Assembly (NCBI RefSeq): GCF_024448935.1
Contig: NZ_JAMOIE010000033.1
Location: 1-45,536 of the forward strand
Reading direction: 5' to 3'
Source: Stutzerimonas stutzeri
GTDB taxonomy: Bacteria; Pseudomonadota; Gammaproteobacteria; Pseudomonadales; Pseudomonadaceae
Length of the DNA stretch: 45,536 nt
The translations under genes and the position numbers were made by a program. Of this stretch, positions 35,011-45,204 are shown piece by piece (position 1 is the first letter of the stretch; every line of letters starts with the position of its first letter). Under the pieces are notes generated by a model. That model was not told the origin of the DNA. It worked only from the letters and a program-made list of their open reading frames with translations, and did not search any database.

Positions 35011-35322
35011 TCAGCGACGGGTAGCGAGGTAGCCAATCAGCGCGACTGCGCCAGCAGCCAGAGCGACCGTGCTCAGCGGATGCTCGCGTGCGCAGTCCTT
35101 GGCCATGCGCCCGGCATCCCGGCCGCGGCGGGACAGGTCGTGGCAGTGCTCGTCCAAACGGTTGTCGTTCCACAGCGTTTCAGCGCGCGAGCGCAGCGCA
35201 TTGAAACGGCTACGCGATTCACGCGAAGCGTCGTCCTTGAGGTCGTCGAGCGCGGCCATCAGATTCTGGATTTCACGTTCGATTTCGTCGCGCGTGGTGG
35301 GTTTGCGGCTGAAGCGGGACAT
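35011..35322 (-). CDS. DUF883 / ElaB-YqjD-type membrane-anchored protein
   Basis: The 103-residue protein has a long charged helix (EIEREIQNLMAALDDLKDDA) and one C-terminal hydrophobic segment (STVALAAGAVALIGYLATRR), as in ElaB/YqjD/YgaM. Family members sit in the inner membrane and some associate with ribosomes in stationary phase. AAAGGGGAGAACGCT precedes ATG 35322, a strong site. A longer frame upstream is not supported. It is divergent from the PBP7-type gene. Confidence 0.9.
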   Translation of the reverse strand: MSRFSRKPTTRDEIEREIQNLMAALDDLKDDASRESRSRFNALRSRAETLWNDNRLDEHCHDLSRRGRDAGRMAKDCAREHPLSTVALAAGAVALIGYLATRR

Positions 35323-35674
35323 AGCGTTCTCCCCTTTGAGTGTATGGCTTGGACTCTGCGAAGCGGTGAAGGTGCCTTCGGCCGTGGTCAACCAAAACAC
35401 CCGTACTGCTAGAAGCGGACCTATCAATAGCGTCCGGGTTCCGCCGGTCGGCTCGGTTGTGGCGAAAAGTCGCGCTGCCGATAGCCTGTTTGACCTCAGT
35501 TTCGTACGCTTGGGGCAGCGCTGCGCAGATTGATCTATGCTTTGTACTCGGGCCGTTGCGCTGAACAGTCCGGATGGCGAAACGAGCGAAACGGCCAGAG
35601 CCCAACGCATGGTAGATCCGCTGCAAGCGCCGAAATATAAGGGCTGGCGGCCATGTTTATGCTCGCCTTTTCCG
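35323..35674. other. Divergent promoter region between the DUF883 and pbpG genes
   Basis: There is no supported gene in this stretch. It must carry the promoter of the DUF883 gene (minus strand) and, at its right end, that of pbpG. The rest shows no recognisable element. Confidence 0.55.
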
Positions 35675-35680
35675 TATAAT
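35675..35680 (+). promoter_or_regulatory. -10 element of the pbpG promoter
   Basis: A perfect TATAAT is followed by GCGCGCC; the -35 region around 35652-35658 is weak (ATGTTT). The ATG at 35679 overlaps this hexamer and therefore cannot be the translation start of pbpG. Confidence 0.65.
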
Positions 35681-35741
35681 GCGCGCCGCGTCCGTCTGCT
35701 TCGGCGCGCCTTTTTTCACTGCCAATTCATCGGTGTTCATC

Positions 35742-36683
35742 TTGAAGCTTCGTCATTCCATTTTCGGCTTGCTGCTCGCCTGCAGCAGCGTCATGTTGCC
35801 CCCCGTTTCCACCGCTGCTGCCAAGGCCCCTGCGCAACAGGAGCTGGCCTCCGGAAGCGCGCTGGTGATCGATCTGAAAACCAATGAAGTGCTCTATTCC
35901 AGCAATCCAGACGTGGTGGTGCCGATCGCATCGGTGACCAAGCTGATGACCGCGATGGTGGCACTCGACGCCAAGCTGCCGCTCGATCAGCGCCTGTCCG
36001 TCACCATCCGTGACGCGCGCGAAATGCAGGGGGTGTACTCGCGTGTACGCATCGGCAGCGAGATCAGCCGTCGCGAAATGCTGCTGCTGACCCTGATGTC
36101 GTCCGAGAACCGCGCCGCCGCGAGCCTGGCACACCATTATCCGGGCGGCTACAGCGCCTTCATCCAGGCGATGAACGCCAAGGCCAAGGCGCTGGGCATG
36201 ACCCATACGCGCTATGTCGAGCCCACCGGCCTGTCCGAGCGGAACGTCTCCAGCGCCAATGACCTGGTCAAACTGCTCAAGGCCAGCCAGACCTATCCAT
36301 TGATCGAGCAGTTCAGCACCACCCGCGAAAAGACCGTGGCCTTCCACAAGCCCAACTACACCCTGGGTTTCCGCAATACCAACGCCCTGGTGCGCAAGCC
36401 TGACTGGAGCATTCAGCTGACCAAGACCGGCTTTACCAATGCGGCCGGCCATTGCCTGGTGATGCGCACCGTGATGAACAAGCGCCCCGTCGCCTTCGTG
36501 GTGCTCGATGCCTTTGGCAAGTACACCCACATGGCCGATGCCAACCGCCTGAAAAAGTGGATGGAAACCGGCAAGGTGACGCCGGTCGCGCCGGCTGCTC
36601 TGGCCTATAAGCAGCAGAAGATGGCCCAACGTCAGCTGGCGGGCCAACCGGGCGATGCGGCGACGGTAATCGGCACGCGCTGA
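35742..36683 (+). CDS. pbpG: D-alanyl-D-alanine endopeptidase (PBP7 type)
   Basis: The 313-residue periplasmic enzyme cleaves peptidoglycan cross-links. A signal peptide ([20 protein letters not shown]) leads to the serine-peptidase domain with S64-V-T-K67, the SEN triad in [11 protein letters not shown], and [15 protein letters not shown] 35742 is the best start: the upstream in-frame ATG overlaps the promoter, and TTG gives a family-like N-terminus, although the ribosome site is weak. It is intact and standalone, 62 bases before a convergent hydrolase gene end. Confidence 0.9.
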   Translation: MKLRHSIFGLLLACSSVMLPPVSTAAAKAPAQQELASGSALVIDLKTNEVLYSSNPDVVVPIASVTKLMTAMVALDAKLPLDQRLSVTIRDAREMQGVYSRVRIGSEISRREMLLLTLMSSENRAAASLAHHYPGGYSAFIQAMNAKAKALGMTHTRYVEPTGLSERNVSSANDLVKLLKASQTYPLIEQFSTTREKTVAFHKPNYTLGFRNTNALVRKPDWSIQLTKTGFTNAAGHCLVMRTVMNKRPVAFVVLDAFGKYTHMADANRLKKWMETGKVTPVAPAALAYKQQKMAQRQLAGQPGDAATVIGTR

Positions 36684-36745
36684 CCGTTCGGCGCCACCGC
36701 CACGTCTCGTCGCGTGGTGGTTGAGCCAGGCGAAGGGCGACCGAT

Positions 36746-38527
36746 CTAGCCGCCACGATTGCCGTAGGCTGCTTCATTGCCGTCCTGTTCGGCGGCACTG
36801 GCGAGTTCGCGGGTCAGATGGGATTTCAGGCGGGACAAGGCCTCGTCATTCCAATCGTTGGGCGCGGTCACCAACCGCCAGGCATCGACATAGTCGGCAG
36901 GCGCATACACATGGCCATGGCCCGGTGGTGTCGGGGTGGTGACTGCCATGTCGACCGCCAGCTGCAGCATGGTCACCAGCGGAAACCAGCGCAGCGCCGG
37001 CGTGACGTCCTGACCGCGCGGCTCGCTCAGCCAGTCCGGGCGGCGCCAGGCGTAGCGGTAATCGAAGAAGACGATCGGGTCGCTGGCATATTGCAGATAG
37101 AGCAGCCGCATCGGCCCCCATGAAGCGTCCATCGGCTCGGGTGTGCCGTGCTGGTTCATGAAGCGAACGAAACGACCATCGCGAAATTGCGGTCGCCATT
37201 CGGGGCTGCCCGGATTGCGGTCGTCCGTGATTCGCCGCCACATCTGGCTCTCGAAAGGGGGGCCGCTCCACAGCGCACCCTGGAAGGGATCGCCGATCAG
37301 CTCATGCAGCTCCCAGGACGCTTGTGAATGCAAAGCGCCGAGGCTCAGGCCGTGCAAGTAGAGCCTTGGCCGCCCTTCGGTCGGCAATTCTCGCCAGTAG
37401 TCATAAACCTCCTCGAACAGTGCCCGCGCCACGTCAGCGCCGTACTCGGCTTCCACCAGCAATGACAGCGGGCTGTTCAAATAGGAGTACTGCAGCGCCG
37501 CACTGGCGACATCGCCATGGTGCAGGTACTCGACGCTGTTCATCGCGGCGGGGTCGATCCAGCCGGTGCCGGTCGGCGTGACCAGCACCAGTACCGACCG
37601 TTCGAAGGCGCCGGTGCGCAGCAGCTCGAGCAGGGCCAGTCGGGCGCGCGCCTCAGGCGTTTCGGCGGCACGCAAGCCGACGTATACACGGATCGGCTCA
37701 CGCGCCGCCCGACCGCTGATGGCCGCTATGTCCCGAGCCGACGGGCCGGATGCAATGAACTCGCGGCCGGTACGCCCCAGCTCGTCCCAGCGCAGCAGCG
37801 ATTCGCGACTGCCGCTCTTGAGCGGTGAGGCTGGTTGCGCCGCTTCCGGCTCGATCAGCGCGTCGTATTGCGCGAAGGACGCGTCCAATACCTTCAGTGC
37901 ACGGGTGACCAGCACATCGGTGACCAGCGACCAGAACAATGTCAGGGCGATCACGATGCCGATGACATTCGCGACCCGGCGCGGCAGGAGGCGATCGGCA
38001 CGGCGCGAAACGAAGCGCGAAACGAGGCGGTACAGGCGCGCCAGGATCAGCAGAATCAGGAATGTCGCCAGCGCGGTCAGCACCACTTCCAGCAGGTGTC
38101 CGCTGGTGACCGGCGGCATGCCCATCAACGAGCGGATCGAGTTCTGCCAGCCGGTGACCTGGCTGAGAAAATAGCCCGCCAAGGCCGCACAAATGATCGC
38201 GAGGATGATGTTGACCCGGACGCGCAGGCGTTCAGGCGGGTCCGTCAGCCCCAGGTAATGCCAGAGCCAGCGGAAGAACACGCCCAGGCCATAGCCGGCA
38301 GCTAACGCGGCGCCTGCGAGCGCGCCCTGGCTTAGCGTTGAGCGCGGCAGCAGCGACGGCATCAGCGCCGCGCAGAAGAACAGCGTGCCTAACAGCAGGC
38401 CGAAACCGGACAGCGTTCGCCAGGCGGACAATGTTGTACGAAGCCCCATTCGAAACCCCACAGCTTCGACGATGATTGAATCCACGGCGGCTGCCGCTCG
38501 GTCTTTTCGAGGCGTCTGGGTCGTCAC
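36746..38527 (-). CDS. Membrane alpha/beta-hydrolase family protein (Abhydrolase_9 type)
   Basis: The 593-residue protein has about five hydrophobic segments in residues 35-220 (GFGLLLGTLFFCAALMPSLL, NIILAIICAALAGYFL, NVIGIVIALTLFWSLV). A cytosolic or periplasmic hydrolase domain follows, with the nucleophile elbow GLSLG in LYLHGLSLGALHSQ near residue 395. This matches the two-part Abhydrolase_9 family. The substrate is unknown; relatives are thought to act on lipids or esters. The start is GTG 38527 with AGGGA upstream; an ATG 26 codons later is an alternative. Confidence 0.85.
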   Translation of the reverse strand: MTTQTPRKDRAAAAVDSIIVEAVGFRMGLRTTLSAWRTLSGFGLLLGTLFFCAALMPSLLPRSTLSQGALAGAALAAGYGLGVFFRWLWHYLGLTDPPERLRVRVNIILAIICAALAGYFLSQVTGWQNSIRSLMGMPPVTSGHLLEVVLTALATFLILLILARLYRLVSRFVSRRADRLLPRRVANVIGIVIALTLFWSLVTDVLVTRALKVLDASFAQYDALIEPEAAQPASPLKSGSRESLLRWDELGRTGREFIASGPSARDIAAISGRAAREPIRVYVGLRAAETPEARARLALLELLRTGAFERSVLVLVTPTGTGWIDPAAMNSVEYLHHGDVASAALQYSYLNSPLSLLVEAEYGADVARALFEEVYDYWRELPTEGRPRLYLHGLSLGALHSQASWELHELIGDPFQGALWSGPPFESQMWRRITDDRNPGSPEWRPQFRDGRFVRFMNQHGTPEPMDASWGPMRLLYLQYASDPIVFFDYRYAWRRPDWLSEPRGQDVTPALRWFPLVTMLQLAVDMAVTTPTPPGHGHVYAPADYVDAWRLVTAPNDWNDEALSRLKSHLTRELASAAEQDGNEAAYGNRGG

Positions 38528-38604
38528 GGTTCCCTGCTCGGTCTACTCGCCGCGTCGTGAATGGCCGACGATATCTATCAGCCGGTATCGGCACAGCGTC
38601 GTCT

Positions 38605-38674
38605 GTAGGAGCCAGCTTGCTGGCGATGTTTTCGGCACCGCGGAGGTCCGGATCGCCAGCAAGCTGGCTCCTAC
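38605..38674. repeat. REP-pair (REPIN-like) inverted repeat
   Basis: A 22-base word starting GTAGGAGCCAGCTTGCTGGC at 38605-38626 is repeated as an exact inverted copy at 38653-38674, with a 26-base centre. It lies between the hydrolase gene start and treS. This is the widespread Pseudomonas REP sequence. Confidence 0.9.
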
Positions 38675-38824
38675 GAAAAAGCGTGGTGGCGCGGCTTGAG
38701 GTTGAGCTGGGTAGAAAGGCTGCTTTGCTGAAGTGGTGATCCATGGAATCCAATGCAACGATGCTGGCCCGCCCTACTCAAAGGTCTACATTTTCCCTCA
38801 GCGCACCGGGAACCAGACATCGTT

Positions 38825-40894
38825 ATGAGCATGCCAGACAACGCCTACATCGAGTGGCTGGAAAGCCAGTCAATGCTTCACGCCGCCCGCGAGCGGGCCC
38901 GACTCTATGCCGGCCAGGCGCGGCTCTGGCAGCGACCTTACGCCCAGGCGCGCCCGCGCGACGCCAGTGCGATTTCCGCGGTGTGGTTCACCGCCTATCC
39001 GGCGGCGATCATCACGCCCGAGGGCGGCTCGGTGCTGCAGGCGCTGGGGGACGATCGCCTCTGGAGCGCGCTGTCCGAACTGGGTGTGCAGGGCATTCAC
39101 AACGGCCCGATGAAACGCTCCGGGGGCCTGCGTGGGCGCGAGTACACCCCCACCATCGACGGCAACTTCGACCGCATCAGCTTCGATATCGACCCCAACC
39201 TGGGCACCGAGGCGGAGATGCAGCAGCTCAGCCGCATGGCGGCCGCGCACAACGCCATCGTCATCGATGACGTCGTCCCGGCGCACACCGGCAAAGGCGC
39301 GGATTTCCGTCTTGCCGAGATGGCTTACGGCGATTACCCCGGTCTCTACCACATGGTCGAGATCAACGAGGAAGACTGGCCCCTGCTGCCGGACCTGCCC
39401 AAGGGCCGGGATGCGCTCAACCTGCCGCCGCCAGTGGTCGATCAGCTCAAGGAAAAACACTATATCGTCGGCCAGCTGCAACGGGTGATCTTCTTCGAGC
39501 CGGGCATCAAGGACACCGACTGGAGCGTGACCGGCATCGTGACCGGCGTCGATGGCAAGCGCCGGCGCTGGGTCTACCTGCACTACTTCAAGGAAGGCCA
39601 GCCGTCGCTGAACTGGCTCGACCCGACCTTCGCCGCCCAGCAGTTGGTCATCGGCGATGCGCTGCATGCGATCGACGTCTCCGGTGCGCGGGTTTTGCGC
39701 CTGGATGCCAACGGCTTCCTCGGCGTCGAGCGCCGCGCCGAAGGCACCGCCTGGTCCGAGAGCCATCCGCTGTCGGTGACCGGCAACCAGCTCATCGCGG
39801 GTGCCATCCGCAAGGCCGGCGGCTTCAGCTTCCAGGAGCTGAACCTGACCATCGACGACATCGCCTCGATGTCCCATGGCGGCGCCGACCTGTCCTATGA
39901 CTTCATCACCCGCCCGGCCTATCATCACGCTCTGGTGACGGGCGATACCGAATTCCTGCGGCTGATGCTGCGGGAGGTCCACGCGTTCGGCATCGATCCG
40001 GCCTCGCTGATCCATGCCCTGCAGAACCACGACGAGCTGACCCTGGAGCTGGTGCATTTCTGGACGCTGCACGCCTACGATCATTACCACTACCATGGCC
40101 AGACCCTGTCCGGCGGCATCCTGCGCGAGCACATCCGTGAAGAGATGTACGAACGCCTGACCGGCGAGCATGCGCCCTACAATCTCAAGTTCGTCACCAA
40201 CGGCGTGTCCTGCACCACGGTCAGCGTCATCACCGCGGCGCTGGGCATCCGTGACCTCAACACCATCAGCGCGGCCGATATCGAACAGATCCAGCGCCTG
40301 CATATCCTGCTGGTGATGTTCAACGCCATGCAGCCTGGCGTGTTCGCCCTCTCCGGCTGGGATCTGGTCGGCGCGTTGCCGCTGGAAGCCGAGCAGGTCG
40401 AGCACCTGATGGCCGAAGGCGACACCCGCTGGCTGCATCGCGGCGGCTACGACCTGGCCGATATCGCACCCGGGGTGGAGACCTCCAGCGAGGGCCTGCC
40501 CAAGGCGCGCTCGCTCTACGGCAGCCTGGTCGAGCAGCTGAAGAACACCGGCTCGTTCGCCTGCCAGCTCAAGCGCATCCTCAGCGTGCGCCGCGCCTAC
40601 GATATCGCCGTCAGCAAGCAGATTCTGATTCCGGACGTGCAGGCGCCGGGCCTGCTGGTGATGGTCCATGAGCTGCCCGCAGGTAAAGGCGTGCAGATCA
40701 CGGCGCTCAACTTCAGCGCCGAGACCATCAGCGAGACGGTCACCCTCCCCGGCGTGGCGCCCGGGCCGGTGGTGGACATCATTCACGAAAGCATTGAAGG
40801 CGACCTCACCGAAAACGGCGAGATGACCTTCAACCTCGACCCTTACGAAGGCCTTGCCCTGCGTGTGGTCAGCGCCGCATCACCGGTGCTCTGA
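38825..40894 (+). CDS. treS: Trehalose synthase (maltose alpha-D-glucosyltransferase)
   Basis: This 689-residue GH13 enzyme interconverts maltose and trehalose. The catalytic residues are D294 in LRLDANG, E338 in FSFQELNL and D403 in [14 protein letters not shown]. The C-terminal beta domain ends [12 protein letters not shown]. From memory the protein resembles the trehalose synthase reported from P. stutzeri CJ38, also 689 residues. ATG 38825 is preferred over ATG 38831 and over the far upstream 38753 because of this match. No maltokinase domain or neighbour is present, and no treY/treZ/glg genes are close. Confidence 0.95.
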   Translation: MSMPDNAYIEWLESQSMLHAARERARLYAGQARLWQRPYAQARPRDASAISAVWFTAYPAAIITPEGGSVLQALGDDRLWSALSELGVQGIHNGPMKRSGGLRGREYTPTIDGNFDRISFDIDPNLGTEAEMQQLSRMAAAHNAIVIDDVVPAHTGKGADFRLAEMAYGDYPGLYHMVEINEEDWPLLPDLPKGRDALNLPPPVVDQLKEKHYIVGQLQRVIFFEPGIKDTDWSVTGIVTGVDGKRRRWVYLHYFKEGQPSLNWLDPTFAAQQLVIGDALHAIDVSGARVLRLDANGFLGVERRAEGTAWSESHPLSVTGNQLIAGAIRKAGGFSFQELNLTIDDIASMSHGGADLSYDFITRPAYHHALVTGDTEFLRLMLREVHAFGIDPASLIHALQNHDELTLELVHFWTLHAYDHYHYHGQTLSGGILREHIREEMYERLTGEHAPYNLKFVTNGVSCTTVSVITAALGIRDLNTISAADIEQIQRLHILLVMFNAMQPGVFALSGWDLVGALPLEAEQVEHLMAEGDTRWLHRGGYDLADIAPGVETSSEGLPKARSLYGSLVEQLKNTGSFACQLKRILSVRRAYDIAVSKQILIPDVQAPGLLVMVHELPAGKGVQITALNFSAETISETVTLPGVAPGPVVDIIHESIEGDLTENGEMTFNLDPYEGLALRVVSAASPVL

Positions 40895-41403
40895 CCGAGC
40901 ATCAGCGGCCTCTTCGCCTGGCTCGTCGGCGCAGCTATAGTGCGCGCCGGCCGGCCCTGCGGGCCGCCCAGCTCATCCGAAGAGTACATAGGCGTCCGCC
41001 ACCTCCCGCTTCCGTTTGCTGCGCACGGTGTTCGCCTGCGCGCTCGGTTCGTCGATTTTTTGAGCCAGCGCAGACCCCTGCGCGCCCGGCCAACAGCCCC
41101 TCTGCCTGGGCGCCTGCGTGTGCGTGCCGGTCTCTGCACAGCATGCCGAAACGCTGTATGAGCAGGTGCAGTGGCTGGCTGCCGCGGGGCTGGAGACCTG
41201 GATCGAACAGCCGCCTGCGCTTCACGGCTGAACTCCTACCCTTTTGCTGGGGCTTTCGTCGGCTTCCCGGTTTATTGCCGGAACCATCCGCCTGCTAATC
41301 CCCTCTGCTGAATACCCGGTGAGAAAGCACCGAACCGAGCCGAGGCGCCGTGCTATGGCGTCTCTATCAGCACCGTCACTATCAGCACAATGAGGGCAAA
41401 CAC
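40895..41403. other. Intergenic region between treS and the DUF2934 gene
   Basis: These 509 bases hold no complete gene. CTATAGTGCGCGCCGG at 40935 looks like a -10 with a GC-rich discriminator but leads into no start. A short stop-bounded plus-strand frame ends at 41230 (HAETLYEQVQWLAAAGLETW), which could be the tail of a lost gene. The DUF2934 promoter should lie in the last 100 bases. Confidence 0.5.
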
Positions 41404-41601
41404 ATGGCTGACGAACAACGTATCCGCGAGCGCGCCCACGAAATCTGGGAAGCCAAAGGCCGCCCCGAAGGCCAGCAAGACGCGCACTGGGCACAAGCCC
41501 GCGACGAGATGGAGCCTTTCTACAAGGAAGGCGATGCCACCGCTGGCAGCATCGAAAGCAGTGTCGCGATACCCATGCCCAAGCCGGAAGGCGAACACTG
41601 A
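41404..41601 (+). CDS. DUF2934 domain protein
   Basis: The 65-residue protein is almost entirely a DUF2934 domain (IRERAHEIWEAKGRPEGQQD, AHWAQARDEM), a short helical motif of unknown function found in small stress-related proteins. GAGGG precedes ATG 41404. A GACGGCTGAGCCGTC palindrome sits at its stop and may end the transcript. It stands alone between treS and a hybrid kinase. Confidence 0.88.
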   Translation: MADEQRIRERAHEIWEAKGRPEGQQDAHWAQARDEMEPFYKEGDATAGSIESSVAIPMPKPEGEH

Positions 41602-41710
41602 CGGCTGAGCCGTCGGAGCGCGGCGTGTTAAGCCGCCTCCGATGTCAGACCCTTCGGTTTTCGCAGCGGCTAGAGCTGACATCGCCCCCTTCAACTGATT
41701 ATTCGTCCCG

Positions 41711-43747
41711 ATGCAGACACTCGACTACAAGGCCATCTTTCAGGCTGCCCCCAACCTGCACCTGATCCTTTCGCCTGATCCATCGTTCACCATCCTGGAG
41801 GCGAGCGATGCGCGGTTGCGCGCAACCAACACGTGTCGGGACGAAAATGTGGGGCGGCCAGTTTTCGATGTATTCCGCAAGAATCCTGAAGAGCCCCAGG
41901 AGTTCGGCACTGGCGTGCTACGCGCCTCGCTCGAACGTGTGCTGCAGACACGCATGCCGGATCGCATGGCCATCACCCGATATGACACTCCTCGGCCGGA
42001 GTCAGAAGGTGGTGGATTCGAACTGCGCTATTGGAGCCCGCTCAACGTGCCGGTGCTGGACGACAATGGAGAACTGCATTGCATCATCCATCAGGTCGAA
42101 GATGTCACCGAGCATGTGAAAGGTGGGGAACGCGCTGCGTTGAGCCAAACCAACGAGCGCTTCCGTGCCGCGCTGATGGCATCAGGCACGGGAACCTTCA
42201 ACTGGTACCTGAACGACGGCAGCATGCAGTTCGATAGCTCACTGGAGCAGATGTTCGGGCTGGCGCTGGGGCAGCGGCTCGACAGCTTCGAGCGGTTCAT
42301 CGAGCAGGTGCACGCCGAAGACCGTGCGCGGGTACGGCAGGCATACGACCGCTACGCTCAGGGGCTCGATGGTGCGGTGGAGTTCCGCCTGGCCCATACC
42401 AGCCCGGAATCCTGGTTGATCTGCAGGGCCAAGGCCTTTCGCGACGCCACCGGCCAACTCGCCTACGTAGCCGGTGCCTGCACCGACATCAGTGCACGCA
42501 AGCGCGCCGAGGAAGCCCAGCAGGTCAGCGAGAAACGGCTGCGTCAGCTCAACGAAACCCTCGAAGCGCGCGTGGCCGCGGAAGTCAGCGAGCGCAGCCG
42601 GACCGAACAGGCGCTGCGCCAGGCCCAGAAGATGGAGGCTGTCGGCCAGCTCACCGGCGGTATCGCTCACGACTTCAATAACCTGCTGACCGGCATCATC
42701 GGCAGCCTGGATCTCATGCAGCGACGTTTCGGCCGTGGAGAGGTCGCGGATGTGGAGCGCTACATCAACGCGGCGGCGACCTCTGCCCAGCGTGCGGCGG
42801 CGCTGACGCAACGGCTGCTGGCCTTCTCTCGTCAGCAGGCCCTCGACCTCAAGCCGGTCGACGTCAACCAGCTGGTCGCCTCGCTGGAAGATCTGCTCCA
42901 TCGCACCATCGGCGAGAACATCGCGCTCATCACCCAGCTCAGTGCGGGCCTGCCGCCCGCCTGCATGGACGTGAACCAGCTTGAAAACGCCGTGATCAAC
43001 CTCGTCATCAACGCACGCGATGCCATGCCGCACGGTGGCCGGATCACCCTCTCCACGGCCAGCTTTCAGCTGGGCAACGAGCCGGATCCCGCTCGGCGCG
43101 GGCTGTCCGAGGGCGACTATGTGCTGCTGACCATCAGCGACACCGGCGTTGGCATGCCCCCGGAGGTGATCGAGCGTGCATTCGAGCCCTTCTTCACCAC
43201 CAAGCCCATCGGCAAGGGCACCGGGCTTGGGCTTTCGATGATCTATGGCTACATCAAACAGGCCAAGGGCTACATCCACATCGAGTCCAGGCCTGAAGGC
43301 GGCACGCGCGTGCACCTCTACCTGCCTGTTCATCATGGCGAAACCAGCGCTGTGGACGTGGCGCCAGAGCGCACGCTACAAGGCACTGGCGAGACGATTC
43401 TGGTGGTCGAAGACGAGCCCGTGGTCCGCTCGCTGGTGGTCGAAGTGCTCAACGACCTGGGCTACGAGACGCTGGAAGCCGGCGAAGCCTCCGAAGCGCT
43501 GTCGATCACCGAAAGCCAGCAGCGGATCGATCTGATGGTCTCGGACGTCGGCCTGCCCGGCATGAACGGCCGGCAACTGGCCGAAATCGTCCGCCAGCAA
43601 CGCCCCGGCCTGAAAGTGCTCTTCGCCACCGGCTACGCCGAAAGCTTCGCTGCTAACGACATCCTCGGGCCGGACATGGCCGTGATGGCCAAGCCGTTCG
43701 CCATCGATGCGTTCGCACAAAAAGTCGCAGAGATGCTGGGTTCGTAG
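41711..43747 (+). CDS. PAS-domain hybrid histidine kinase / response regulator
   Basis: The 678-residue protein has no membrane segment, so it is cytosolic. It has two PAS domains (about 8-135 and 145-265), a coiled-coil linker, and a HisKA domain with H320 in [15 protein letters not shown]. An HATPase domain follows ([34 protein letters not shown]), and then a C-terminal receiver with D612 in [12 protein letters not shown]. The AHDFNNLL form is common in PAS-type kinases of pseudomonads. The signal is unknown and could be light, redox or a small ligand. No separate output regulator is adjacent. An inverted repeat GATGTCAG/CTGACATC lies just upstream. Confidence 0.92.
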   Translation: MQTLDYKAIFQAAPNLHLILSPDPSFTILEASDARLRATNTCRDENVGRPVFDVFRKNPEEPQEFGTGVLRASLERVLQTRMPDRMAITRYDTPRPESEGGGFELRYWSPLNVPVLDDNGELHCIIHQVEDVTEHVKGGERAALSQTNERFRAALMASGTGTFNWYLNDGSMQFDSSLEQMFGLALGQRLDSFERFIEQVHAEDRARVRQAYDRYAQGLDGAVEFRLAHTSPESWLICRAKAFRDATGQLAYVAGACTDISARKRAEEAQQVSEKRLRQLNETLEARVAAEVSERSRTEQALRQAQKMEAVGQLTGGIAHDFNNLLTGIIGSLDLMQRRFGRGEVADVERYINAAATSAQRAAALTQRLLAFSRQQALDLKPVDVNQLVASLEDLLHRTIGENIALITQLSAGLPPACMDVNQLENAVINLVINARDAMPHGGRITLSTASFQLGNEPDPARRGLSEGDYVLLTISDTGVGMPPEVIERAFEPFFTTKPIGKGTGLGLSMIYGYIKQAKGYIHIESRPEGGTRVHLYLPVHHGETSAVDVAPERTLQGTGETILVVEDEPVVRSLVVEVLNDLGYETLEAGEASEALSITESQQRIDLMVSDVGLPGMNGRQLAEIVRQQRPGLKVLFATGYAESFAANDILGPDMAVMAKPFAIDAFAQKVAEMLGS

Positions 43748-43967
43748 GCCAGTTGTCGGCCGCTCTGCCGAGGTGCTGGCCAACGCCAAGCTCGGGGCCG
43801 CTCAGCGCCCTGCTCCAATCCTTGCCAAACGCCACCGCGTTGCGGTTCCGCCAGGCGCGCAGATCCCCTGACCAATCAGGGTTGGCTCTGGGCCTCGGGG
43901 GAACTACCGTGTACCAGCGAGACAATTCAACCAACGCGGCCATCAGCCGTCTTTGAAAGGAAAATCT

Positions 43968-44966
43968 ATGAGTGCTGACACCATGCGTCATATCGATCAC
44001 CGCCCCGGCGGCGGCCCCGAATGCCTGCGAATGGCCGAAGGCCCGGTGCCCGAGCCCGGCCCACACGACGTGCTGGTGCGGGTGGCCTACGCCGGCATCA
44101 ACCGGCCCGATGTGTTTCAGCGCTCTGGCAGCTACCCGCCGCCACCGGACGCCTCGCCACTGCTCGGCCTGGAAATCTCCGGCGAGATCGTCGCCATTGG
44201 CGCTGAAGTCAGCGCCTGGAAAGTCGGCGATCAGGTCTGCGCGCTGACCCCCGGCGGCGGCTACGCCGACTATTGCGTGGCGCCGGCCGAACACTGCCTG
44301 CCAGTGCCCGCCGGGCTGTCATTACTGGAAGCGGCGGCGCTGCCGGAAACCTACTTCACCGTCTGGAGCAACGTGTTCGAGCGCGGTGCCCTGCAGCCTG
44401 GTGAATCTTTCCTGGTGCATGGTGGCTCCAGCGGCATCGGCCTGACCGCCATTCAACTGGCCAAACAGTTCGGTGCCACGGTGTACACGACTGTGGGCAG
44501 CAGCGAAAAAGCCGACGCCTGCCGGCGTGCCGGTGCGGACCGGGTGATCAACTACCACGAAGAAGACTTCGTCGAGGTGCTCAAGCAGGCCACCGACGAC
44601 AACGGCGTCAATGTCATCCTCGACATGGTCGGCGGCGACTACATCCCCCGCAACATCAAATCCCTGGCCGTGGAAGGCCGCCTGGTGCAGATCGCCTTCC
44701 TCAAAGGCAGCCGCGTCGAACTCGACACCTCGCCGATCATGCGCAAGCGCCTCACCTTCACCGGCTCCACCCTGCGCCCCCGCAGCCGTGCGGAGAAAGC
44801 CGACATCGCCAAGGCGCTGCAGGACAAGGTCTGGCCATTGCTGGGCCAGGGCCGATGCCGCCCGGTGATCCACGCCACCTTCCCCCTCAAAGAAGCGGCC
44901 GAAGCGCACCGGCTGATGGAAAGCAGCAAGCACATCGGGAAGATTATGTTGGAGGTTGGACAGTAG
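43968..44966 (+). CDS. NAD(P)H-quinone oxidoreductase (PIG3/TP53I3-like)
   Basis: The 332-residue medium-chain dehydrogenase has the GroES-like domain (VRVAYAGINRPDVFQRSGSY) and Rossmann fold (FLVHGGSSGIGLTAIQLAKQ, residues about 148-167). GINRPDVFQR and the lack of zinc ligands place it with the quinone oxidoreductase PIG3 group. AAAGGAAAATCT precedes ATG 43968. It probably reduces quinones with NADPH. It is the last core-like gene before the AT-rich right edge and is followed by a clear terminator. Confidence 0.92.
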   Translation: MSADTMRHIDHRPGGGPECLRMAEGPVPEPGPHDVLVRVAYAGINRPDVFQRSGSYPPPPDASPLLGLEISGEIVAIGAEVSAWKVGDQVCALTPGGGYADYCVAPAEHCLPVPAGLSLLEAAALPETYFTVWSNVFERGALQPGESFLVHGGSSGIGLTAIQLAKQFGATVYTTVGSSEKADACRRAGADRVINYHEEDFVEVLKQATDDNGVNVILDMVGGDYIPRNIKSLAVEGRLVQIAFLKGSRVELDTSPIMRKRLTFTGSTLRPRSRAEKADIAKALQDKVWPLLGQGRCRPVIHATFPLKEAAEAHRLMESSKHIGKIMLEVGQ

Positions 44967-44977
44967 CGGTAGGGACT

Positions 44978-44997
44978 GGGCCGGTAACTACCGGCCC
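44978..44997 (+). terminator. Terminator after the quinone oxidoreductase gene
   Basis: GGGCCGGTA and TACCGGCCC form a tight stem 11 bases after the stop codon, followed by TTGCGGG. The T tail is short. Confidence 0.6.
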
Positions 44998-45064
44998 TTG
45001 CGGGACTGCTGACTAGTTGCTGACGCACATGAAGTGGCGGGAGTCCGGCCGTTAGCGCAGCGGG

Positions 45065-45146
45065 GTATAACATTCCGGGCAGGTGGCGATAACGTTAAGT
45101 GCCCATGCTAGAGCTGTTTGGCTAGCCAACATCGGGAATGTTATAC
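45065..45146 (+). other. attC-like inverted-repeat site
   Basis: GTATAACATTCC (45065-45076) is exactly inverted as GGAATGTTATAC (45135-45146), framing 82 bases with a partly self-complementary middle. The outer words GTATAAC and GTTATAC fit the integron attC boxes RYYYAAC and GTTRRRY except at one position each. The size is in the attC range. The sequence turns AT-rich after it. A transposon end or plain terminator remain possible. Confidence 0.4.
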
Positions 45147-45204
45147 ACCTGACCCGTCGGGCGCCTTATACACCACTTGGTGTCTAAATATAGTTAGTTT
45201 TCAT

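Noticed and set aside
35679-35741. ATG 35679 as pbpG start
   Set aside because: It overlaps a perfect TATAAT -10 hexamer and would place extra residues before the signal peptide.
38870-40786. Minus-strand 638-codon frame opposite treS
   Set aside because: Antisense shadow of a gene with all GH13 catalytic residues; no motif in the reverse frame.
40935-41225. Minus-strand 96-codon frame in the treS–DUF2934 gap
   Set aside because: Arg/Gly/Ala-rich, no ribosome site and no recognisable motif; a chance ORF in GC-rich DNA.
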